DNA of 64,000 bases from Paraphaeosphaeria minitans (Eukaryota; Ascomycota; Dothideomycetes; Pleosporales; Didymosphaeriaceae), in contig WJXW01000010.1 of NCBI GenBank assembly GCA_015832175.1, positions 1-64,000 on the forward strand, in the 5' to 3' direction. The position numbers were made by a program, and so were the translations under genes. Shown in pieces: positions 17,472 through 29,294 of this stretch (its first letter is position 1; each line of letters opens with the position of its first letter). The notes under the pieces are model-generated. The model worked only from the letters and a program-made list of their open reading frames with translations, made no database searches and had not been told where the DNA came from.

Positions 17472-19296
17472 ATGTCTTTAATTAAAGAACAACTGAAGAA
17501 ACTTTCGCTGAATGGAAATAACCATAAGCCAGTTAATGGCGATGTGGTCCAAGAACTCGACGCTCTTATTGTGGGAGCGGGGTTCGGAGGAGTCTGGCAG
17601 CTAAAGAGGCTTCGTGACGAGGGTTATAAAGTTAAGCTGGTTGAGTGCGGCACTGACTATGGCGGCGTATGGTTCTGGAACCGTTACCCAGGGGCCCGAG
17701 TCGACAGTGCCATCCCGTTTTATGAATTTTCTGATCCAGCCTTGTGGGAAGAATGGACCTGGAAGCAGAGATTCCCGGGCAGTGTTGAGCTGCGTTCTTA
17801 CTTTGCTTTTGTAGCCGACAAGTGGGACCTCAAAAGAGATACCGAGTTCGAGACTTTTGTTTCTTCTGCCACTTGGGATGATACTGAAGCCAAATGGACC
17901 ATTTACACAAAGGCCGGGAAGGTTTTCAAGGTTAATTACTTCCTGCTCAACACAGGATTCGCTGCGAAGCGGTACATTCCTGACTGGAAGGGCGTCGACT
18001 CGTTCGAAGGTGAATATACCTGTTGCTTCCTTTATACACCCTTGTCTGATTACCTGTAGGAACATTCCTTCACCCCTCTTACTGGCCACATGAAGAGCCA
18101 GACCTCAAGGGCAAACGGGTGGCCGTTGTAGGAACAGTAAGCAGATCCGGCACTCCACATCTGTATTCTCGCTAACGGTACGCCCAGGGCTCTACCGGAA
18201 TCCAGCTTGCACAAGCAATAAGCGAGGTCGCAGGGCATCTGACAGTGTTCCAGCGAACATGTAACATGTCTATGCCCATGCGACAAGTCGAGTACAGTGG
18301 CCCTGAGCAATACTTCCCCAAGTCTGAATACCCATCGATCTTTGAGCACCGCACAGACAGCTTCTCAGGCTTTGCCTTCAACTTCCTGCCACGTTCCACC
18401 TTTGATGACGATGAGGAGAAGCGTCGTCAGACGTACGAGGAGCTCTGGGCCGAAGGCGATTTCAGCTATTGGCTCGCCACATACTATGACATGTTGTTCA
18501 CCAAGGAGGCCAACAGGGAGGCGTACAACTTCTGGCGTGACAAGACTCGGGCCAAGATTAACGATGAGAAGGTTGCGGAGATTCTTGCGCCCATGGAGCA
18601 GCCATATGCTTTTGGATGCAAGCGTATCTCTTTGGAGAACGGCTACTTCGAGATCTTTAACCAGCCTAATGTAACCCTTGTGGACATCAGCGACAAAGGC
18701 ACACCCATCATAGATGTTACTCCCAATGGTATCAAAACCTCGGAGAAGGAGCACGAGTTTGACTACATCATCTGTGCTACTGGGTACGATGCCGTTACCG
18801 GTGGTCTTAAACAGATCGACATCAAGGGCCCCTCTGGCGAGACTTTGAGCGAACACTGGAGTAATGGTGCAACGACGTACCTTGGCATGTCTGTTTCTGG
18901 TTTCCCGAACATGTTCTTCACCTATGGGCCGCAGGGTCCGACGGCGCTGTGCAACGGTCCAACGTGCGCGCAATTGCAGGGCGATTGGATCCTCAATGCT
19001 ATAAACTACATGAAGGAGAGGGACCTCAAGAAGATTGAATGTACTAAGAAGAGCGAGGACGACTACAAGGAGCTCATCTGGAAGCTAGCGAATGCTTCCT
19101 TGTTGCCAACTGTTGACTCGGTAGGTGATTGATGTCCGTCTCGAGAGAAGCCTGCTAACTGTCCTAGTGGTACATGGGTACCAACATCCCAAACAAGCCT
19201 AGGGAGCCTTTGATCTACCTTGGCGGTGTCCCGACATACTACAAGGCTCTCACTGACGCGGCTGCCAATGGATATGAAGGATTCCAGTTGTCTTAA
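17472..19296 (+). CDS. Baeyer-Villiger monooxygenase 1 (FAD, NADPH)
   Basis: Exons 17472-18009, 18060-18136, 18188-19120, 19168-19296; introns of 50, 51 and 47 nt, the last two with GCTAAC branch sites; product 558 aa. FAD-binding GAGFGG (35-40), GGVWFWNRYPGARVD, the diagnostic Baeyer-Villiger fingerprint FEGTFLHPSYWP (178-189, formed exactly across intron 1), and the NADPH-binding GTGSTG (204-209). The family inserts one oxygen from O2 next to a carbonyl, turning ketones into esters or lactones; cytosolic. Length is normal for the ~540-aa class. An ATG at 17406 is in frame but would add an atypical leader, so 17472 is preferred. The substrate cannot be told. It differs clearly from its neighbour and is not a tandem duplicate. 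Confidence 0.93.
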
Positions 19297-19577
19297 TTGC
19301 ACCTCAGGTCACTTGCAGAATTAGCGGCAAAAATTAATAAGCGTTCATGTTTGCAAGACCCTGTTTAATGCCCGTGAAACTAGGGGAGCGTTCTTGTTGG
19401 GCATCAATGGAATAGATGGTCTAAAAGTAGTGCATTACGCGACCTGGTGCATTAGTTGCGCACTAACGTTATTGCCATAATATAAGAAAAGGCTATTGCT
19501 ACGTTTGTAATACAAGATTCTAAGACTGGAGATTCACTCGGTTCCAAGGTTGGACTATCTTTTTTTCCATTCTAGCA
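19297..19577. promoter_or_regulatory. Spacer and promoter of second monooxygenase
   Basis: 281 bases between two co-oriented genes. It contains CATAATATAAGAAAAGG (about 100 bases before the ATG) as a possible TATA-like site and a pyrimidine tract shortly before the start codon. Confidence 0.4.
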
Positions 19578-21586
19578 ATGGATCTCTCTCAACCCGCAAA
19601 CGGCACCTCCACCAACAGCACACACCCAGACCAAGCAACCACGCAAGCCATCTTCGAGAAATACGAACAAGAGCGCCTGAAACGCATCCGACCTGAAGGC
19701 TTAGACCAATACATTGTCACGCCACCTTCCACAGAATACGAAGGTTTCTACAAAGACATCTGGGTCGACAACACAGCCACCGATCCTGGTCTCAACGCCA
19801 TACTCGACAATTCCTATCACGACTTCCTCATCGTCGGCGCTGGGTATGGAGGTTTATGCGTTGCCGCTCGACTCATTCAGGAAGGCTTTGATGTAAAGGA
19901 TATTCGTTTGGTTGACTCTGCGGGTGGGTTTGGTGGGACGTGGTGGTATAATCGGTTCGTCCACCGTCGTCCTTCCCCCAAAACATGTCTTCTCAGTAGT
20001 TGCATAGATATCCAGGCCTCATGTGCGACGTTGAGAGTTATATTTACATGCCGCTTTTGGAGGAACTCTCCTATATGCCCAAGCACAAATACTCATATGC
20101 GCCCGAGCTCCGCCAACACGCAGCCAACATAGCCTCTCATTACCATCTGCATGACAAAGCTCTATTTCAAGCCCGCGTAATCGACATGTACTGGGACGAA
20201 TCACAAAAACACTGGGTCACCAAAATCAAACACCTTCGCCCTGGTTGGGAAGGGAAAATCCTTACCACGCAATCTCGATTTGCTATCCTGGCCGGTAATA
20301 GCATCGATTGGCCCAAGTTGCCCCGAATCTCTGGATTTGAGAAGTTTAAAGGGCATGCGTTTCACACGTCGAGATGGGACTGGTCGTATTCCGGGGGGTC
20401 GGAACAAGACTACGAAATGGAGAGGTTGAGTGATAAGAAGGTTGCTATTGTGGGTACAGGAGCGACTGCGGTACAAGTTGTTCCTCAGCTGGCCAAGTGG
20501 GCGCAGCATCTCTACGTATTTCAGCGCACGCCTTCGTCCGTCGATGCACGGAATCAGCGCGCGACGGATCCTGACTGGTGGAACAAAGAGCATACAGGGA
20601 AAACCGGTTGGCAGAGAGAGCGACGGAAAAATTTCAGTTCTTTCATGGGGAACACGGAAAAACAGCCTGAGAAAGACTTGGTCGACGATGGCATGACGCA
20701 CATGCAGACATATGCCGGTATCGTGGGCAACGAACAAGCGCCACGATCCGCCGACGAAGCAGGCGCTTATGTCGACATGATGAAGAACCTGGATCTGGTG
20801 CGACAGAGCAGGATCCGGGGGAGAGTAGACGGCATCGTGCAAGACAAACAGACTGCGGAGAAGCTTAAGGCATGGTATCCTGGCTGGTGTAAGCGGCCCT
20901 GTTTCCACGATGAATATCTGCAGAGCTTCAATCAGTCCAACGTTACGCTCGTGGATACCAACGGCAAGGGCTTGGACAAGATAACTGAGAATGGTCCCTT
21001 TTTCGACGGCAAAGAATATTCTGTCGATCTATTGGTCTTCAGCACAGGCTACAACGTCACTGTCGGAGCAACGCCCGCAACACGCCTCCGCATCAACTTG
21101 GTAGGAGCAAACAACCACACCTTCGACACAAAATGGATCCACGGAATGCGCACACTCCACGGCGTGCAAACCAACGGCTTCCCCAACCTCTTTTGGCTCG
21201 GCCCCTCTCAAACCGGCGCCACAGCCAACACCGTCGCCATGATCGATGGGTGCTCGCGTCACGTCGCCTTTATCATTGGAGAAGTCATACGAAAATACAA
21301 GTCTAAGTCTTTGACTATTCAACCCACTGTCGAGGCCGAGGGAGCCTGGACAGAAAAAATTCTAGACGGCTCTTCTGTGTTTGCTACTATGGGTGTTTGT
21401 CCTCCTAGCTATTCGACGGCTGAAGGCGATGTGTTTAGAAGGGCTGAACAGAGTCCAGAGATGAAGAACAAGATGCAGTCGACAGGGCTTTGGCCCAAGG
21501 GCTGGAATGATTATAATCGCGTGATTGATGAGTGGAGGAGAAAGCAACCGCTTGAAGGATTGCAGATTGAGCAGGTATTAAACTAA
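19578..21586 (+). CDS. Baeyer-Villiger monooxygenase 2 (FAD, NADPH), long form
   Basis: Exons 19578-19954 and 20008-21586, one 53-nt intron (GTTCGT..CATAG, a weak donor) that restores the conserved NRYPG across the junction; product 651 aa. It has an ~80-residue N-terminal extension before FAD-binding GAGYGG (87-92), GGTWWYNRYPG, the fingerprint FKGHAFHTSRWD (239-250) and NADPH-binding GTGATA (275-280). It belongs to the longer fungal class related to cycloalkanone and steroid monooxygenases; it would oxidise a ketone or aldehyde to an ester or lactone. It follows monooxygenase 1 in the same direction, suggesting two successive ring or chain oxidations of one metabolite (inference). No broken motif is seen. 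Confidence 0.93.
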
Positions 21587-21885
21587 AGCTTGTTGAGATT
21601 TTAGAGAGCCCTAGCCATGTGATCGTTGATGGCGCAGACAGGAGCTCTTCAGCATAAAGGATTAATCGGCCGAGCCCCTTTCTTAGGTAGTAGGTAAACG
21701 TTATCGTTGATAAAGTGCCGCGTGCTTATTCCTTGTCCGCCAAATCCCCACCCGGTTCTTCTGCTCGTAAAGGCTAATTAATCTCATGGTCGTCTACCAC
21801 ACGTTGGAAGAGCTGCAAAAGCTGATGCAACATGTTCTGGTACGGTGCATTTCTTGTCTAAAGCGAAGCTAACGTCCTCAGTCCT
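21587..21885. other. Spacer before phosphotransferase fragment
   Basis: 3' flank of monooxygenase 2 and 5' region of the next gene. A possible extra 5' exon exists: ATG at 21832 with a 42-nt intron 21840-21881 (GTACGG..CTCAG, GCTAAC branch site) joining in frame to the ATG at 21886. Confidence 0.45.
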
Positions 21886-22247
21886 ATGGATCCTCCCATT
21901 GAAGACTCAATTGTCCTTGCAAAACCGAACTGCTGGCTGCTTGGGTCAAGCTATGCCTGCGAACTTGTCGACAATGTACCCAACGACGCCATGGCAAGTT
22001 GGAACGCCGGCGGAGATACCTACTGCATTCGCAAAGCTTCCACAAATTATCGGGATTCCGTATTGGGCAACTCAGAGAGCAATCGCGTCCATCACGCGGG
22101 TACGTCAGCAGCTGTTTGGAATATCGGAGGTACATTTGTGAAAGTCAAAGCCTGGCGAGACGGTATGCAACTAGAGGTCGACACCATCCAGTTTGTCAAC
22201 AGGATCTCCTCGATTCCTGTGCCCGAGATTGTCTTCTCTTGGGTAGA
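21886..22247 (+). pseudogene. 5' fragment of aminoglycoside-phosphotransferase-like gene
   Basis: About 120 codons that read like the N-lobe of the fungal APH/protein-kinase-like family: CWLLGSSYACELV, then HHAGTSAAVWNIGG and FVKVKAWRDG (the FVK lysine is the expected ATP-binding position), ending IPVPEIVFSWVD. The frame stops being family-like at exactly 22248, where the TGTTG end of an F-type LTR starts. The catalytic C-lobe is not found anywhere in the window. Known role of the family: ATP-dependent phosphorylation of small molecules; most fungal members are uncharacterised. The gene was cut by retroelement insertion or a later rearrangement and is presumably dead. Confidence 0.75.
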
Positions 22248-22485
22248 TGTTGTATCGTGGTGTGCCTTAAGTGAGGAGTATATAAGAATAAGTTAAGTTA
22301 TCCTATCTAAAATCTATTATATAAATCTAACTACTCTAATTGTCTATTAGGTCTCTTGTTTATTTCTTGTCTAGTAGTGTGTGTAGGGTGTCTTCTTATT
22401 CTATTCCCTAATTAGCTATCTAAACAACAGCTAATTAGCCCTATATTTCTCTAACTTTCTATTATAGGCTAACCTTTATACTATA
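22248..22485 (+). repeat. LTR of element F
   Basis: 238 bases. Same family as the 234-bp LTRs of E, with the conserved core GCCTTAAGTGAGGAGTATATAAG. Its first base abuts the broken phosphotransferase gene. Confidence 0.85.
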
Positions 22486-23849
22486 TTTTCCTCCCTCTCT
22501 TCTAGGCTTAGTCCCTTAAGCCTACTACCTTACTACTCCTTTAACACCTTATTAGTAGTTACCTCCTAGACCTATAATTTCCTTAATTCCTAGCTAACTA
22601 CCCTTACCTAATTATCCTACCCGCTAACCTATTGCCTATCTACTACTTATATCCCTATAATCAAAGTTATTTATTAAATTTTTTATATATTAGGCAGTAA
22701 CGCAGCGTTAGTTCACCTTTAGGCCACCTAAGTTCTTATAATTAAAGTTGTTTATAGGCCTCTTAATATATTAGGCAGCGATATTATAGTAATCTTCTTT
22801 TATAGACGCTTTTTTTGGCTAAGCCGCTTAGGTGGCCTACGCTTAACCCTAGGGTATATAACCCTAGAATTTCTTCCGCCCTATCCTTCTCCTAACCCTT
22901 ACTTTAATACTCTTTTACTACTCTTTTATACTTTCTTTCCTCTCTTTTAGTCCTTCTAATACCTATTTAACAACTCTACTACAGTTATAGCTATAGTTAA
23001 CTATACCCTAGGTAGAATAGCTACTTTTAATACTAGTAGTACAAAAGGTAGTAATAACCTAAATAAGCGTAGCCCTACTAGTAATATAAAGGCGGACCTA
23101 TTTATCAATCCTTTTAAGTCTACTAAGGAGTATATTATAAAGTAGTGTATATTATCCTAAAAACCTTTTAGTTTTTATTACTAACTTTTCTAGTAAGGGT
23201 AAAGGCTAATTAGCTTACAAACTATAATTTTTTATATAAACTAGCTTACTTTATCTATAGCCTAGGCATATAGGGTGTTACCCTAGGTCCTATTCTTCGC
23301 ACTACTAGCGTCTATAAGAATAATAGCTATTTAGACCTTACTATTTAGTACTTTAATATTAGTAATACTAAAGTAGAGACTATTACTAAGTTCTTTAGCT
23401 TAGGCACTAGAGAGGCTCTATTAAAGCGTAGATACTATAATACTAACATTAATATAGGCATCTAGTATACTACTACCTCCTTTTATTTTCCTCCTTCTTC
23501 TCTAATTAACTATTACTACACCTACTACTAGAATAAGAGTAGAAGGAGTAAGCTCTATTTTAGTAGTAAATATAGTATTTCCTATCTAGAAAGTAAGCTA
23601 CTAAACTAAAGAGAGTGTAATAAGTGCTAGATAAATAGTAACTATACCTCTTACTTCTTTTATTATAAGTTCTAGTTCTAATTTCCTATTACCTAAGCTA
23701 ATATCTCTTTCCTTTTAGGTAAACTAGCTAACCCTAGCACTAGTCCTTTTATAGATAATATTATTTTAGCTACTAATATCCTTCCTATTAGTATAACCTA
23801 CTTTTAGGCTCCTTCTAGTTACACTTCTAAGGCTGTTTCTGCCCTTAAT
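22248..23849 (-). mobile_element. Element F, left part (E-family copy)
   Basis: Starts with a 238-bp LTR (22248-22485: TGTTGTATCGTGG..CTATA) and continues with sequence homologous to element E from 28489 to ~29900, including the plus-strand frame described for E. It is interrupted at TTAAT (23845-23849) by element G and resumes at 52508. Only the part corresponding to the E left end survives. Heavily RIP-mutated. Confidence 0.85.
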
Positions 23850-24040
23850 TGTTATAGGCTAGCCTTAGAGAGTAAATAGAACTGTAAGTGCTAAATATAA
23901 AGAATAAATTCTAGATATTAAACCTCTATAGGGGGTGTGCCGCTTATAAAAAGAGTTTTCTTTAGTAAGTCTACTTTTTTAGAGTAGTTCTTTTCCTTAA
24001 GATCTTTCTAAAGGCTAGGGCATAGCCTTAGCCTATTATA
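23850..24040 (-). repeat. G left LTR (3' LTR)
   Basis: 191 bases, TGTTATAGGCTAGCC..CCTATTATA (the terminal CA became TA). Pairs with 52312-52502. Confidence 0.93.
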
Positions 24041-27000
24041 TACTTTAGACTTTACTTAGTTTAAAACGTTTTATAGTTAAAAGGTAAGCCTTAGAGATCT
24101 TAGAAATATAGTATTATAGTAAGGTAGTAGTATTATAGGCGTTATTTTTCTATTAGAAACTTATTATTATTTTAGTAAGAGTTCTCTTATAGTGTAGAGG
24201 TAGCCCTAAGGCGGTCTTATAGTAAGGGCCCTTATTAGGCAGTTTGTTTATTTACCTTATTATTATAAGGCGATAGGACGGCGCTCCTACTCTTTCTAAT
24301 ATAATTATTATATATCTATTACCTTAGTAGTGTATTACGATTATAGTCTCTTAATATCTATATTACTCTACCTCCCTTTTTCCCTTCTTTACTCTCTTTT
24401 TCTTATACTAACCTTAACCTACGCCTATTCTAACTTCTTTAGCTATCTATTATAGTTTCCCTTATAATATTTATATATTCTTCTTTATAGGCTAAATAGG
24501 ACTATTATTGTGCCTATAGTTCCCTTAGGCGGCCTTAAAGCGGTTTAGAGCTATAGTATCTATAATATTTTTAACTAGCACCTAAGTTAGTAATACTTAT
24601 TTAGTCTACTTTACTAGCGCCTATTATTATTTACCCTAGGCGTTCTTAATACGTAGGACCTCTTCTACTTCCTATTTATATAGGTCTAGATCTGCTTCTT
24701 TTAGCTCTAGGGCTAGGCCTAGCTAGGTATTAGCCTAGGTCTAACTAGGTAGGGGATTATCTATTGCTTACTTAAGAAGGTTAACGTAGACAGTCTTATA
24801 GAGATTACTAGATAGGTCTAGCGTTACTATAAGTAGAAATAGCACAGCTATTATAGTGTACTTAACTTTAAGCTAGTTAAGTTTCTTCTTTAGCTAGTTA
24901 GTTTTTATATTATATAGTAAGAACTATACTTTATCTCTAACTTAGAATTACTCTATAGGGCGGCAGGTATAGTTTATAGCCTCTATAGTACGCTACTACC
25001 TATAGGTAATAGTAGTCTAGACTAAAGCTATCTCTCTTTTAAGGTAGTTTAGGAAGTGCTTTACTCCCCTAGTAAAGGTATAGTTAGACTTTACTAGTAA
25101 GGGGATTCTCTTAAGGAGATTAATATAATATCTCTTTAGCAAAAAATTTAGGCTTAGGCCTATAGTAGTAGATACTCTATTATTTAATATAAGCTAGTAG
25201 GCTAGGAGGTAGTCTAGCTAGTCTATCTATTTAAAGTTAACTATAATGCAGAGGACTAAAAGTACCTCCTAGTTCACCCTCTCTATACTACTATTAGTCT
25301 AGAGGTAGTATATTATAGAGAGGAGTTACTTTATTCTAGTTAATTTATATAGTGTAGTCTAGAACTTCCCTAGCTAGTCTAAGCCTCTATCTGTAATTAG
25401 TAAGGTAGAGAAGCTATAAAACTACTACTATATATTATAGAAGTAGGCTGTATAGTGCTTTATTATTATAGAAGTTATAGCTTCTAGTTATATATACTTT
25501 AATAGCCTATTAGTAATTATAAGTAGGTATCGCGGTGCTACTATAGAGGCCTAGGGGAGGTCTACTATAAAATCTATTAAGAGTTACACCTAGTACTAGT
25601 CTATAATTAGAAGTGGCTATAAAAGACTTTATTACTTCTACTAGTTTGTATACGCTCCTACGTAGTGGCAATTATATATAAATTAGGCAATGTCTTTAGA
25701 CATATTATCCTAGTAGTAGTCCTAGTAGATAATCTTAAATATTAAGTTCTTTCTAGAGTAGCCTACGACTAGAGACTTATATGCGCGCTATATAATAGCG
25801 GTAGTAAAAGGTTCCTAAGCTAAAACCTAAAGGACTCCTCGCTATAAAAAGGACTTATATACACTAATTATGTAGTCTCTAATTTATTATAAGGTAGCAG
25901 CTACTATAAGAAATATATAGTTACTACAGTGCACTACCTTAAGCCTAATATAGTAGAAAAGGAACTCTACTATAGTCGCGTCTTAAAGTGCCTATAAATG
26001 CGTGTTAGTAAAGGTCTAGGCCCTTACTAGCGCTGTTAAGGATCGCGTCTATACTAGGGTAGCCTAAATAGTCCTAGGCACTATTAGCAAAGCGTTTATC
26101 CTTATCTATTAGGCTATATTCTACTTACGCTAGCTTAGTGCGTTTAGTCTAGCTACTTAGGATCTAGACTAGTAGTAGAGGTAGAAGTAAAAGGTAGAGA
26201 GTAACTCTAACTATTAGTACTAGCGCTTACTTAATTTTTAGATCTTTATAAAGTATTTAAAGTTCTTATAGTCTGTTAGAATCTTAAAGGGGCGTGCTAC
26301 TTTTATTAATTCTAGTCTTTATACCTATAAGGCCTATATAATTATAAGTAGCTCTTTATTATAAATAGTGTAGTTCTACTAAGCTAGTGTTAGGGCTATA
26401 AAGTAGTAGGCTATAAAGTGCTAGATCCCTTTAATACGTTAAAAGAGGTAGGCCCTAGTAGCGCTGTCTAAGTTATCTACCTCTATTAGCGTATTGCGCT
26501 CTAGGTCCTAGAGCCCTAGAATAGGGCCCTATATAAATATATCCTTTAGGGCCTAAAAGGCCTCTTATTTCCTAGGGCCCTATTGAAATAGGACCCCTTT
26601 ATAAGTAAGGGCATATAGGGGTGCGACCTACTTAGAGAATTAGAGAAAAAAGTTATAATAGAAGTTAGCAAACCTAATAAAGTAGTAGACTATATACACT
26701 ATAGAGGGGACGTCCTATTAATTAATTACCTATATCTTTACTAGATTAGGGCGAATAGCCTTACCTACTATAATAAAATACCCTAGGTACCTAACCTCTA
26801 TTATCACGAATTTATATTTCCCTAGATCTACATATAGTCTAGCTTCCTATAGGAGTTCTAGCACTTATTATACATAGTTCTAGTATTAGCGTAGAGGCCC
26901 TATTATATAGATAAGGATATTATCTAGATAAGCTATGTATATATCGCCTAGGGTATCCTTTAGAGCGCTATTAATATAGCGCTAGAATGTAGTAGGTGCC

Positions 27001-27568
27001 CTAGTAAGTTTAAATAGGACTACTAACTACTTAAAAAGGCTAAACTAGGTGTAGAACGTAGTATAGTATTCTTTCCCCTCTATAACTTATAGCTTATAGA
27101 AGGTAGCGTAGATATTTACTTTTATAAACTAAGTAGCCTAGGAGAGGGTGCGTAGTATTTTTTTAATAAGTAGAAAAGAGTACTAATCTAGCTTAGAAAT
27201 TATGTTAATCTCCTAATAGTTAATATAAAGGCGCTATTTCCCTCTAGACTTTAGGGCTAGAAGGACTAGAGCACCTACTAAGAAGAAGCTAGCTTATATC
27301 TAGCCCTTATCTATAAGTTCTATAAGTTGGCGCTAGAGTTCTGCTAGCTAATCTCTAGACATACTATATAGTAGGCCCTAAAGTAGTTTTAGAAGGGAGC
27401 CGCTTAGGGTCTACTTTAGGTAGATATAGTAGTCTAACGTGCCCTAGTATAGTAAAAGGCTAGACACCTTAGTCTTATTAAAGATAGCAGCGTACTCTAC
27501 TAGTTCTAAGAGAAGAGTCCTACTATCTTTAGTAAGGCCTAGCCCTGCTATATTATAGGGGGGTAGAA
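24041..27568 (-). pseudogene. G pol remnant (reverse transcriptase, RNase H, integrase side)
   Basis: On the minus strand ~26,880-27,330 reads as a Ty3/Gypsy reverse transcriptase: FIKVN.YATFYKL, YYTTF, LTRAPTTF and AYLDNILIY (near 26,906-26,935), where the second catalytic Asp of the usual LDD is now Asn. In-frame stops are TAA/TAG, as expected when CAA/CAG is hit by RIP. Sequence farther left should be RNase H and integrase but is too eroded to delimit. Confidence 0.75.
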
Positions 27569-27979
27569 TGTTACGTACTAGATAACAACGTAGGACTTAG
27601 GCGCTTATAAAGGTGTAATAAAGTAATAATAGGGTTATAAATGTAACAAAGAGACGCTAAGTAACTTAGATTAGGTTACGTAATGTGCTTAGTTACTTAG
27701 CGGCACTAAGTAGTAGAGCAGGTTACGTAAAGTGCTTAGTTGCTTAGTGGCACTAAGTAGCAAAGCAGCCTTAGTATATAGGAACGTAAGGATAGGCTTT
27801 TTATACTTATGTTTAATCTATTTATTAATCTATTATTTAGATTCTAGTAGACTAAATTATTAACTTATTACACTTTGTAAGATACTATTATATTAATAAG
27901 ACCTTCTACCTTCTGTAAGTACTCCTGCCTAAGAACTAACCTTAACCCTTTAGGACTAGCTATCCTCTTAGATTTAATA
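27569..27979 (+). repeat. D left (5') LTR
   Basis: 411 bases. Contains a ~55-base internal direct repeat around GGTTACGTAA.GTGCTTAGTT in its first half, probably part of U3. Confidence 0.93.
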
Positions 27980-28254
27980 TCTTAAACACCCTTAATATAA
28001 GTACTTTACAAACTCCTACCTCTTTTACAGCTTTAGGTGCCGCTAAGATTACTCCTATAAAGGATAGTAGTAAGGCGTATAAACCTAATCTCTACTTTAG
28101 TAAATAATCTTAAACTAACGTCTAGATTCTCTAGTTAGACCTCTACTTCTTTAACTTAGATAAACCCCTTAAAGATAAAAAAAAGGTTATCTTTGCAGTA
28201 ATATATATATAAGGAGATATAGGATTATAGATCTATCCCTACCTTAAAAAGTAC
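27980..28254 (+). pseudogene. D gag, 5' piece
   Basis: Leader and first part of gag of element D, homologous (reverse complement) to 43206-43482 in A and 60376-60657 in C. It ends at AAAAAGTAC (28254), where E is inserted; the reading resumes at 44639 with GTACCTAGGAATAG. Confidence 0.8.
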
Positions 28255-28488
28255 TGTTGTGTTATAGGTGCGTTTGCCTTAAGTGAGGAATATAAAAGAA
28301 TAAGTTAAGTTCTCCTATCCAAAATCTATTATACAAATCCAACTACTCTAATTATCCATTAGGTCTCTTTTTTATCTTGTCTAGGTAGTGCTTATTTTTT
28401 TCCTATTCCCTAATCAGCTATCTTAAACGACAGCTAATTAGCCCTATATTTCTCTAATTCTCTATTGTAGGCCAACCTTTATACTACA
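28255..28488 (-). repeat. E left LTR (3' LTR)
   Basis: 234 bases, TGTTGTGTTATAGG..TTTATACTACA. Aligned with the right LTR, differences are mostly G/A or C/T transitions. Confidence 0.93.
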
Positions 28489-29294
28489 TTTTCCTCCCTC
28501 TCTTCTAGGCTTAGTCCCTTAAGCCTACTACCTTACTACCCTTTTAACACCTTATTAGCAGTTACCTCCTAGACCTACAATTTCTTTAATCCTTAGCTAG
28601 CCACCTTTACCTAATTATCCTACCTGCTAACCTATCGCCTACCTACTGCTTATGTCCCTATAATTAAAGTTGTTTATTAACTTCTTTATATATTAGGCAA
28701 TAATAAAGCGTTAGTCTAATTCTAGGCCTATAATCTTACCTTAGCCTCTAGCTAACTAACTGTGCCTAATTATCCTAACTACTAACCTATTGCCTATCTA
28801 CCACTTATATCCCTATAATTAAAGTCGTTTACAGACCTCTTAATATATTAGATAGTAATATTATAGTAATATCCTCTTGTAAACGCTTCTACTAAGCCGC
28901 TTAGGTGGCCTACGCTTAATCTTTAGAGTATATAACCCTAGGATTTCTTCCGCTCTATCCTTCTCCTAATCCTTACTCCTACTCTCCTCCCTCTCTTTTA
29001 GTCCTTGTAATACCTATTTAACAACTCTGCTGTAGTTATAGCTGCAGTTAACTACACCCTAGGTAGAATAGCCGCTTCTAGTGCTAGTCGCAAGAAGGGT
29101 AGTAATAACCTAAATAAGCGTAGCCCTACTAGTAATATTAAGGCAGACCTGTTTATTTACCCTTCTAAGTCTACTAAGGAGTATATTATTAAGTAGTGTA
29201 TATTATTTTAAAAACCTTTCGCATTCTATTACTAACTTTTCTAATTAGGGCAAGGGCTAATTAGCGTGTAAACTATAATCTTCTACGTAAACTA

